7,090 nt of DNA from an uncultured Clostridium sp. (GTDB lineage: Bacteria; Bacillota; Clostridia; Lachnospirales; Lachnospiraceae), in NCBI GenBank assembly GCA_958349075.1, contig CATWBR010000237.1:1-7090 (forward strand). Direction: 5' to 3'. The translations under genes were made by a program, and so were the position numbers. The notes beneath the pieces are model-generated. The model did not search any database and was not told the origin of the DNA. It worked only from the letters and a program-made list of their open reading frames with translations. Below are positions 1 to 5,710 of the stretch, piece by piece. Numbering within the stretch: the first letter of the stretch is position 1; the number at the start of each line of letters is the position of its first letter.

Positions 1-6
1 ATATAT

Positions 7-13
7 AGGAGGG
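7..13 (+). promoter_or_regulatory. Ribosome binding site of the HPr-like gene
   Basis: AGGAGGG lies 8 nt before the ATG at 22, a near-perfect Shine-Dalgarno sequence with optimal spacing. It fixes the start of the HPr-like gene. The promoter is outside the window. Confidence 0.85.
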
Positions 14-21
14 TATCTCAC

Positions 22-252
22 ATGAGTGAACTTAAGGTGAAATTTGATACGTTAGAGGATATCAGGCAGTATCTGCGGGCAGTTGACGGTTTCAGCGGTG
101 ATTTGGATCTGCAGTTCGGAAGCCAGATCGTGGACGGAAAATCCCTGCTTGGAATCTTAAGCCTCGGGATCGGAAAACTTTTAAACCTGAAGCTGTATTA
201 CGGAAATCCTGATGAACTGATAGAGAAACTTGGTTTTTGCCGTTGTCAGTAG
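22..252 (+). CDS. HPr-like protein lacking the active-site histidine
   Basis: A 76-residue protein of the HPr fold family, the phosphocarrier of the PTS sugar uptake system. The diagnostic part is residues 39-52, GKSLLGILSLGIGK, which matches the HPr regulatory-serine helix (KSIMGVMSLGIAK in Bacillus HPr). Ser41 falls at the position of HPr Ser46, the target of HPr kinase. The N-terminal GIHARPA active-site loop is absent: residues 10-18 read TLEDIRQYL, so there is no counterpart of the phosphorylatable His15. It therefore should not carry phosphate from Enzyme I to Enzyme II. By analogy with Bacillus Crh, which also lacks this histidine, it may have a regulatory role; that is inference. It is slightly shorter than usual HPr (about 85-88 residues) and ends in an odd GFCRCQ tail. 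The start is supported by a strong ribosome binding site, and the gene ends before a two-way terminator. I am confident of the family, not of the function. Confidence 0.82.
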   Translation: MSELKVKFDTLEDIRQYLRAVDGFSGDLDLQFGSQIVDGKSLLGILSLGIGKLLNLKLYYGNPDELIEKLGFCRCQ

Positions 253-269
253 GAAGAGGAGGCCGGAAA

Positions 270-344
270 GTGGTGAGTAACGCCCGTGACAGACGTTCCA
301 TTGTCTTTTGCCGTTCGGAAAAGGAAGAAAAACAGGCAGTATGA
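270..344 (+). CDS. Possible 24-codon small ORF with good ribosome binding site
   Basis: Seventeen bases after the HPr-like gene stops, GAGGAGG (256-262) stands 7 nt before GTG at 270. It opens a 24-codon frame ending in TGA at 342-344. The peptide would be charged and Arg/Glu/Lys-rich (about MVSNARDRRSIVFCRSEKEE then KQAV). Its last codons form the left arm of the following terminator hairpin. I recognise no family. It may be a genuine small protein, the remnant of a lost gene, or chance. It cannot be an attenuator leader for a downstream gene, because the next gene is on the other strand. Confidence 0.22.
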   Translation: MVSNARDRRSIVFCRSEKEEKQAV

Positions 345-381
345 CTGCAGATTTGCTCCGCAGCCATACCGCCTGTTTTTT
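328..381. terminator. Bidirectional intrinsic terminator between convergent genes
   Basis: A long hairpin: 328-337 pairs with 371-380 (10 bp), 339-343 with 365-369 (5 bp) and 345-348 with 360-363 (4 bp), around an 11-nt loop (349-359). A run of six T (376-381) serves plus-strand transcripts from the HPr-like gene, and the A run at 328-332 gives U's on the minus strand for the flavodiiron transcript. The two internal mismatches (338/370 and 344/364) are A-C on the plus strand but become U-G wobble pairs in minus-strand RNA, where the stem is an unbroken 21 bp. It begins 22 bp beyond the flavodiiron stop codon. Confidence 0.9.
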
Positions 382-402
382 GTTGATACATATTGTTTTT
401 TC

Positions 403-2916
403 CTATTTTATTCTCTCCGTCACTTCTGCCATTCTGGTAAGATCGCCGATGAGGATAGCGCCCTTTAACTGTCCGTTGGCGTAGTAATATTTTTCGTACT
501 GTTTCCTGGCCTCGTCTTTTTTCTCCTCTGTCCGGTATGACAGAGCTTCGTTCTTTCCCGTATCTCCAATCGCATACAGGGCGGTATTCATTCCGTGGAA
601 GGAAAGTCCCATGGACGGCGGTTCATATTCGGTCACTTCTCCCGCCGCATTGGCTCCGGCAACCTTTCCCTGGGCCGACGCCTCGCCCCACAGCGCATAA
701 TTCATGCCCTGATACTGGGCGCAGTCACCGCATGCATAGATATCCCTCACATTGGTTTCCATCTTCTCATTAACCACGACGGCTCTCTGCGCGGCAATGC
801 CGGACTGTTTTGCCAGCTCTGTGTTCGGGCTGATTCCGGCCGAGATTATGACGAGATCGGCAGGGAGCTTCTCTCCGTTTGAGAGCTTCACGCCCTTGCC
901 CTTTGCCAGAATTTCCTCTGCCTGAACCCCGGTGAAGATTCTGATCTTTTCCCGGGCCGCAATCTCCTTTATCATGTCGGATGCCCCCTGATCCAACTGA
1001 CGCATCATGAGTCCCGGTGCCGCTTCCGCCACGGCTACTTCCCGGCCGGATTTTCTGAACTCCCAGGCCGCTTCAAGGCCCAGAACGCCTCCGCCGATGA
1101 CGCATACTTTTCTGGTTTCTGGCAGAAGGGCGATAATTTTCATGACGTCGTCCAGACGGCGGACAGCTACCACATGATCCTGGCCGGCGCCCTTAATCGG
1201 GGGAATAAAGCACTCGGCTCCGAGCGCGTAAATCAGCTTCGTATACACCATTTTTGTGCCGTCCTCCAGCACAATCTGCTTAATCTCCGTGTCGATGGAC
1301 GCCACATGTCTGCCAAGGACACGGATAATATTGTTTTTCTCATACCACTCGTTCTCTTTTACGGCAATCTGTTCCGGCTGCAGCCCGGCCAGCATGGATT
1401 TCGTCAGCATGGGACGGTTGTAGGTGTCATACGGCTCATCGGATACCATAACAACCGAAGCCGTTTTATCTCTTTTTCGTATTTCCTCGGCCGCAGAAAG
1501 TCCCGCCGTTCCATTTCCGATGATCACGTAAAAATCCTCCGTGTCATGCTTGTAATCGGTTTCTTCCGTATCGACTTCCACAAAATATTCACGTCCGACT
1601 CCGCAGACAGGGCAGGTATCGAGAGAAGAATCGAAAATCTCTCCGCAGACCAGGCATTTCACAAGCTTCCGCGGGCCTTTTCCCGCACTCTCGGCCTTTT
1701 TCCCTCCCTGCTCTTCTTTTCCCTGCACGAGGCAGCCGAACCGGTAACCGTATTCGTATGCGTCCATTAACGCGACATCATCCGGTTTGAATTTCACCCT
1801 GAAGCCGTCATCCGGGACCTTCATCTTAAGCTGTTTCAAACGGCCGATAATGTGGGGAACACCCTCACCGCTCCAGCCGTAGCTGCCGAATGCGGAAGCA
1901 TATTTTCCACCGTGGGTAGCCGGAAAAATAGAGGTGGTCAAATCCCATATGGGTTTCAACGCCTCGCCTACGATGGTTGGCGTCCCAAAGAGGATTCCGT
2001 CGGCAAATTCCAGTTCTCCCACCACCTTTGCAGCGTCGGCCGTCACCATATCATAAGTTCTTACCTCCACCGGGCCGCTGCCGCGGATTCCGTCGGCGAT
2101 TTTTCCGGCCAGTTCCTCTGTATAGCCATAGGCGCTGACATAGGGAATAATCACGGTTTTCCTGCTGTTCGGATTGGTGACGGTGCACCAGTCCTCATAC
2201 ATTTCAAACACTTCTTCAATCTTTGTATCAAGTACCGGCCCATGCCCCGTACAGATCATGACCGGATCAAGCTCCTTCACTCTCTGGAGCGCCTTCATCA
2301 TAAATCCCTTAAACGGGCCTATGATACAGTCAAAATAATATCTGGCCGCCTTTTTATAGTTTTCCTCATCCTTAACCTCGCTTCTCAGCACGCCTTCCAC
2401 ACCGTAGTGGGCGCCGAACGAGTCGCAGGTAACAAGAATCTTGTCCTCCTCTATCCAGGTATACATCGTATCCGGCCAGTGGAGATTGGGAACCGTCATA
2501 AACCGGAGCGTCTTGTCCCCGATTTTCATCGTCTCATTGTCCTTGACCTGGATGCTGTAGAAATCCCGGTTTACGATATTTTTAAGGAAATTCAGCGCAC
2601 AACTGGTTGCAATCACCTTCAGATTGGGATTAATATCAAGAAGAAGTTCCACGCTGCCCGCATGATCCGGCTCCGTGTGGTCAACCACCAGATAATCGAT
2701 TTTATCGATATCCGTAATTTTCTTAAGTTCCGTCAGATACTCGTCGAAAAATTTAGCCTTTGCCGTCTCGAAAAGAACCGTTTTGTCCCCCGTTTTAAGT
2801 ACATACGAATTGTAGGTGGTTCCAAACTCCGTATACATGATAATATCAAATACCCGCAGGCCTTGGTCTATAATCCCCGTCCAGTAAAAATCTTCCTTCA
2901 GTCTTATGCTCTGCAT
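403..2916 (-). CDS. Class F flavodiiron protein: NADH-dependent oxygen reductase fusion
   Basis: An 837-residue cytoplasmic fusion holding a whole electron chain from NADH to a diiron site. Residues 1-250 are the metallo-beta-lactamase-like diiron domain, with ligands H80, E82, D84, H85 (HTEPDH), H146, D165 and H225, plus H170. Residues 254-395 are a flavodoxin domain binding FMN (SAYGYT 261-266, GTPT 311-314, SYGWSG 345-350). Residues 418-446 are a short rubredoxin-like knuckle with C421, C424, C435 and C438. Residues 461-837 are an FAD/NAD(P) rubredoxin reductase, with GNGTAG 467-472 for FAD, GGGVLG 608-613 for NAD and YACGD 727-731. This order is the class F flavodiiron type (FdpF of Clostridioides difficile, similar length), which reduces O2, and H2O2, to water with NADH; NO reduction is possible but less likely. 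All metal and cofactor motifs are intact. The start is fixed by AAAGGAGG (2923-2930), 6 nt from the ATG. A terminator lies just downstream. Confidence 0.96.
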   Translation of the reverse strand: MQSIRLKEDFYWTGIIDQGLRVFDIIMYTEFGTTYNSYVLKTGDKTVLFETAKAKFFDEYLTELKKITDIDKIDYLVVDHTEPDHAGSVELLLDINPNLKVIATSCALNFLKNIVNRDFYSIQVKDNETMKIGDKTLRFMTVPNLHWPDTMYTWIEEDKILVTCDSFGAHYGVEGVLRSEVKDEENYKKAARYYFDCIIGPFKGFMMKALQRVKELDPVMICTGHGPVLDTKIEEVFEMYEDWCTVTNPNSRKTVIIPYVSAYGYTEELAGKIADGIRGSGPVEVRTYDMVTADAAKVVGELEFADGILFGTPTIVGEALKPIWDLTTSIFPATHGGKYASAFGSYGWSGEGVPHIIGRLKQLKMKVPDDGFRVKFKPDDVALMDAYEYGYRFGCLVQGKEEQGGKKAESAGKGPRKLVKCLVCGEIFDSSLDTCPVCGVGREYFVEVDTEETDYKHDTEDFYVIIGNGTAGLSAAEEIRKRDKTASVVMVSDEPYDTYNRPMLTKSMLAGLQPEQIAVKENEWYEKNNIIRVLGRHVASIDTEIKQIVLEDGTKMVYTKLIYALGAECFIPPIKGAGQDHVVAVRRLDDVMKIIALLPETRKVCVIGGGVLGLEAAWEFRKSGREVAVAEAAPGLMMRQLDQGASDMIKEIAAREKIRIFTGVQAEEILAKGKGVKLSNGEKLPADLVIISAGISPNTELAKQSGIAAQRAVVVNEKMETNVRDIYACGDCAQYQGMNYALWGEASAQGKVAGANAAGEVTEYEPPSMGLSFHGMNTALYAIGDTGKNEALSYRTEEKKDEARKQYEKYYYANGQLKGAILIGDLTRMAEVTERIK

Positions 2917-2922
2917 ACAATG

Positions 2923-2930
2923 CCTCCTTT
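2923..2930 (-). promoter_or_regulatory. Ribosome binding site of the flavodiiron gene
   Basis: Read on the minus strand this is AAAGGAGG, 6 nt before the ATG at 2916-2914. No in-frame alternative start has similar support. Confidence 0.8.
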
Positions 2931-2967
2931 TGCCAAACTATATTAAGGAATTCCGTTTAAAGAATCC

Positions 2968-2982
2968 TCCGCCTGCGGCGGA
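2968..2982 (-). repeat. Small GC-rich inverted repeat in the flavodiiron leader
   Basis: TCCGCC (2968-2973) and GGCGGA (2977-2982) form a 6-bp GC-rich stem with a 3-nt loop. On the minus strand it is followed by GGATTCTTT, too poor in U for a convincing terminator. It may be a weak terminator for the nucleoside hydrolase transcript, a 5' stabilising hairpin for the flavodiiron mRNA, or chance. Confidence 0.35.
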
Positions 2983-2993
2983 TCGCTTTCTGC

Positions 2994-3004
2994 GACATAA
3001 TGTC
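2994..3004. promoter_or_regulatory. 11-bp palindrome, candidate operator upstream of the flavodiiron gene
   Basis: GACAT-A-ATGTC is a perfect inverted repeat around one central base, 78 bp before the flavodiiron start codon. It would lie immediately downstream of the start point of the candidate promoter at 3013-3041, a common place for a repressor site. It does not match a redox regulator consensus that I can name. Confidence 0.3.
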
Positions 3005-3012
3005 TCTAATCC

Positions 3013-3041
3013 AGTGTAATAACATGTTCATGCCCAGTCAG
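3013..3041 (-). promoter_or_regulatory. Candidate promoter for the flavodiiron gene
   Basis: On the minus strand CTGACT (3036-3041) and TACACT (3013-3018) are separated by exactly 17 nt; each matches the sigma-A -35/-10 consensus at four of six bases. The spacer contains the 8-bp palindrome AACATGTT (3021-3028). A closer -10-like TATAGT (2937-2942) exists, but transcription from it would start on top of the ribosome binding site and it has no good -35. This promoter assignment is weak. Confidence 0.28.
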
Positions 3042-3172
3042 ACAGTTCTGCCCGTTTTATCCTTCTGAAGCGCGAAGGTGAGAAGCGATGTGTCGGCACC
3101 GCCATCATCCTCCAACGCGGCGGACGGCGAAACAGGCGGCATTGTCAGGCTGAATATGAATGTATCACTACA
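3038..3172 (-). other. Short open frame after the nucleoside hydrolase, possible gene remnant
   Basis: Just beyond the nucleoside hydrolase stop, a 44-codon open stretch runs on the minus strand from 3172 to TGA at 3038-3040, with an internal ATG at 3142. It begins CSDTFIFSLTMPP, which resembles the final strand of sensor histidine kinase ATPase domains (G-S-T-F-x-F-x-L-P), and continues with a low-complexity tail. There is no ribosome binding site before the ATG, and the frame is closed upstream by TAG at 3173-3175. It is therefore either a decayed gene end or chance; the resemblance is short. Confidence 0.15.
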
Positions 3173-3191
3173 CTAAGTATGGCAAAAGCAG

Positions 3192-4151
3192 CTAAATCCT
3201 ATGTATCGCTTTTTGAACTGTTCCTACAAAATCAATTAAAAATGAGTCTGTCCGGACATCCACACAGACCTTTACCGTCTTTTTCATGTCCCTTAGCCGC
3301 CTCAGATCCCCTGTCGTCCTGCCCCTCGACTCTCCATCCGTCTCCACGGTCAGGTTTGTCTCAAAGAATTCAACAAGCTCCGGATGAAGCGCGGCGGCAA
3401 CCGCCAGAGGATCATGGATCGCGCCTTCCCGCTTTCCCTCTTTCCCTATCTCGTGGGAACAGTAGTAATGGACCATTTCTGCGAACTTGTCTCCCGCCTC
3501 CGTCCCTGTCTCCCTCCACGGACGGATCCATTCTTCCATCGCCTCCGCGCTCATCATCGTCTTAAGTGTCACATCAAGGCCGATCATCAGGATATGGATG
3601 CCGCTTTCCAATACATATTTTGCCGCTTCGGGATCGGCCAGGATGTTGGCCTCGGCATAGCGGTTCACGTTGCCCGGAACGGTAACTGCCCCGCCCATGA
3701 CGCAGATACAGCCGACCCCTGCTGCTTTTTCCGGATACTGCTCGATAAAACGGGCCAGATTCGTCATTGCCGCCGTCGCCACAATGATAAGTTCCTTCCC
3801 ATATTGATCCGCCATGGATGCCATAAAAGAGACGGCATCTTCTTTTTCCGCATTTTTTATGGCTTCGGGCAGTTTGATATCTCCGATTCCATTTAAACCG
3901 TGAACTCTTTTGCACACCTCGGCCGGGACGAACTCTTTTCCGGTAAATGTGGTGTTCTCTCCGGCATAGACCGGTATGTCTCCGGTTCCCAGGATATTCA
4001 GGATCTGAAGCGTATTCCTGACCGCCGTCTCCACCCTGACATTGCCGAAACAGCAGGTAATCCCCTTAAGCTCGGCTTCCCCGGTTCCCGCCGCATAGGC
4101 GATTGCAAGCGCGTCATCAATTCCTGTATCCACATCGAGTATCATTTTCAT
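3192..4151 (-). CDS. Inosine-uridine-type nucleoside hydrolase
   Basis: A 319-residue cytoplasmic enzyme of the Ca2+-dependent nucleoside hydrolase family, which cleaves the N-glycosidic bond of nucleosides to free base and ribose for salvage. The N-terminal signature DVDTGIDDALA (6-16) supplies calcium ligands D8, D12 and D13. H246 and D247 (AIHDPLAVAAAL) match the catalytic/metal pair near the C-terminus. HGLNGIGD (84-91) and DPEAAKYV (173-180) are also family blocks. The loop usually written GPLTN reads AAMTN (127-131), keeping the calcium-binding Thr130. Length is normal. The ATG at 4151 is preceded by AAAAGGAGA (4161-4169) at 9-nt spacing; a second in-frame ATG two codons later is less well placed. 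It lies 25 bp behind the lipase gene and is probably co-transcribed with it. Substrate preference cannot be read from sequence. No terminator is visible downstream. Confidence 0.93.
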   Translation of the reverse strand: MKMILDVDTGIDDALAIAYAAGTGEAELKGITCCFGNVRVETAVRNTLQILNILGTGDIPVYAGENTTFTGKEFVPAEVCKRVHGLNGIGDIKLPEAIKNAEKEDAVSFMASMADQYGKELIIVATAAMTNLARFIEQYPEKAAGVGCICVMGGAVTVPGNVNRYAEANILADPEAAKYVLESGIHILMIGLDVTLKTMMSAEAMEEWIRPWRETGTEAGDKFAEMVHYYCSHEIGKEGKREGAIHDPLAVAAALHPELVEFFETNLTVETDGESRGRTTGDLRRLRDMKKTVKVCVDVRTDSFLIDFVGTVQKAIHRI

Positions 4152-4176
4152 ATTATGTAATCTCCTTTTGTCTTTT

Positions 4177-5514
4177 CTAAAATCCTCTGTTTTTCAAATC
4201 GCTTACCAGGCCGACAAAGAACTCCCTCACATCGAAGTCACCGATATTTTCCCTGTTCAGATCTATCATATCTCCGTGTGAGATGCCTCTGCGCCCCTTT
4301 GTTGTGAGAAGTATATACCGTTCGCCCCACTGAAATGAGCTCTCGGCCACAAGTCCATCGTTGGGACCGTCAAAATGTTTCACAAGCTCATGAGAGAAAT
4401 TGAGCGGAAAACGGCCGCCGGAGGCAACATTTAACTTGGATCCGGTGCTCTGGTAATAGACCCCCGGGTTATCCGTGGCAATTTCGTTAAAACGGCTGCA
4501 GGCGGAAGCCGTGAGATCGCCTACCGCAGCCAGAAAATCGGGATTCCGATCGCCCAGTTTTTTAAGTGCCGTATTATAGCTGGCCGCCACCTTTTCCTTT
4601 ACATGTACGGGAATTTTTCCCAGAAGGTAATCGGCGAAGATGCATCCTCTGTGCGGCGTATTCACTGTGGTGAGCGTTGCAACATACTGATCCATGCCCA
4701 GCAGGCTGATCGCATACCGGCTGTCCAGCCCGCCCTTTGAATGGGCTATAATATTGACCTTCCCGCAGCCGGTCTCCCTGACGGTCTGCAGGATGCGTTG
4801 TGCAAGCTCCTCCCCGCAGTCCGCAACCGAGGCCGCCGACTGGTGGTTTCCGTAAAAAATTACTGCTCCGTTCTGCTGAAGCTCTTTCGGTATCCTGCCC
4901 CAATAGTTAAAGTATTTAAAATCCCGGAAGAAAACACCGTGGACCATCAGGATGGGATATCTGGTTTTGCAAATCTGTTCCTGTTCTCTTTCACGGTTTT
5001 TAAGTATCTTACTGCTCTCAAATTTCACTTCCTCCGAAGCTGTTCTGATAATTTTCCAAAGAACGATCAGGTTGGCAACAGGAATCCATCCGCAGATAAT
5101 GCCTGTCACACGCCATTTGATTCCAATCTGGGCCGATGCAGCGTAGACCCGGATAATTCCATTCCAAAATACTGCTGCCTCCACGATCACAACACAGAGC
5201 AGATTCCCAAACCACAGCGCCGCATTGTCGGGAAATGAGGCAGGTATCAATGACAGGAGATATACAACCGAAGCGGCCATGGAGATGAGAAAAAGGATCA
5301 AAAGTTCACAGCCTCCCGCACACACGGCAAGCCGCCGTTTCGGCAGCTTCCTGCCTCCCGGCAGGGGAAGGATATTCACCAGCACAAAACACGGCAGAAC
5401 TATAAAAAGCCACTGCGGCCTCCTGTGCATCAGCCCGAGAGCCGGTATATTGGCCGTCACAAATATTATAACCAGGTAGAACATACGTATAAGGTTCTTT
5501 ATCAAAGACTTCAT
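4177..5514 (-). CDS. Membrane-anchored lipase-like alpha/beta hydrolase
   Basis: A 445-residue protein with two parts. Residues 1-155 hold about five hydrophobic helices (roughly 10-29, 34-51, 66-91, 99-120, 135-155). Basic loops such as RKLPKRR (55-61) suggest a cytoplasmic N-terminus and an extracytoplasmic C-terminal domain. Residues 185-445 resemble bacterial true lipases: oxyanion segment VHGVFF (191-196), nucleophile elbow AHSKGG with Ser259, NTPHRG (285-290), catalytic Asp386 in the NDGLV motif (385-389) and His413 in SHGDM. It should hydrolyse lipids or esters outside the membrane; the substrate is unknown. The frame is open back to a GTG at 5634, but a good promoter lies inside that extension, and ATG 5514 has GGAAAGGGG (5523-5531) 8 nt upstream, so I chose 5514. 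The nucleoside hydrolase follows after 25 bp. Confidence 0.87.
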   Translation of the reverse strand: MKSLIKNLIRMFYLVIIFVTANIPALGLMHRRPQWLFIVLPCFVLVNILPLPGGRKLPKRRLAVCAGGCELLILFLISMAASVVYLLSLIPASFPDNAALWFGNLLCVVIVEAAVFWNGIIRVYAASAQIGIKWRVTGIICGWIPVANLIVLWKIIRTASEEVKFESSKILKNREREQEQICKTRYPILMVHGVFFRDFKYFNYWGRIPKELQQNGAVIFYGNHQSAASVADCGEELAQRILQTVRETGCGKVNIIAHSKGGLDSRYAISLLGMDQYVATLTTVNTPHRGCIFADYLLGKIPVHVKEKVAASYNTALKKLGDRNPDFLAAVGDLTASACSRFNEIATDNPGVYYQSTGSKLNVASGGRFPLNFSHELVKHFDGPNDGLVAESSFQWGERYILLTTKGRRGISHGDMIDLNRENIGDFDVREFFVGLVSDLKNRGF

Positions 5515-5580
5515 TTTTTCCGCCCCTTTCCAACGAGCAGGAATACCGGGATGCTCCGGCAGAATGACCGCTCTTTGCCT

Positions 5581-5609
5581 ATTATATCTTACCTCGTTCT
5601 TCAAAACAA
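5581..5609 (-). promoter_or_regulatory. Sigma-A-type promoter of the lipase/nucleoside hydrolase unit
   Basis: On the minus strand TTGTTT (5604-5609) is followed after exactly 17 nt by a perfect TATAAT (5581-5586). Transcription would begin near 5574 and leave a leader of about 60 nt before the ATG at 5514. This rules against the longer GTG start at 5634 for the lipase. Confidence 0.75.
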
Positions 5610-5646
5610 GACGGCGGTACCTATGTAAGAGCACTTTCTAATAAGC

Positions 5647-5683
5647 AAAAAAAGGACTCCCCCGCCTGTCTTTTGGGAAGTCC
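5647..5683 (-). terminator. Intrinsic terminator of the polysaccharide deacetylase gene
   Basis: On the minus strand GGACTTCCC (5675-5683) pairs with GGGGAGTCC (5654-5662) in a 9-bp stem containing one T-G wobble, with a 12-nt loop. Seven T's follow (5647-5653). It starts 27 bp past the deacetylase stop codon and lies upstream of the lipase promoter, so the two transcription units are separate. Confidence 0.9.
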
Positions 5684-5710
5684 CTGATTTATATCATGGA
5701 TTTATTTTCC

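Noticed and set aside
1174..1770. 198-codon plus-strand open frame inside the flavodiiron gene
   Set aside because: It is a shadow of the reductase and rubredoxin coding sequence, with no start signal or recognisable domain.
2937..2942. TATAGT as the -10 element of the flavodiiron promoter
   Set aside because: Transcription would start on the ribosome binding site itself and no acceptable -35 lies 16-18 nt upstream.
1852..2946. 364-codon open frame on the plus strand opposite the flavodiiron gene
   Set aside because: It lies wholly antisense to a gene with intact domains and motifs, has no ribosome binding site of note, and its translation resembles no family.
2917..3191. Riboswitch or structured RNA in the gap before the flavodiiron gene
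   Set aside because: Only small isolated inverted repeats are present; I could not match any known riboswitch core or a terminator/antiterminator pair.
3384..3896. 170-codon plus-strand open frame opposite the nucleoside hydrolase
   Set aside because: It is antisense to a well supported enzyme gene; the His- and Arg-rich composition is typical of a reverse-frame shadow.
4741..5238. 165-codon plus-strand open frame opposite the lipase gene
   Set aside because: It is antisense to a gene with a full catalytic triad and has no independent evidence.
5515..5634. N-terminal extension of the lipase from GTG at 5634
   Set aside because: A strong promoter lies inside it, it has no ribosome binding site, and the ATG at 5514 has a well spaced one.
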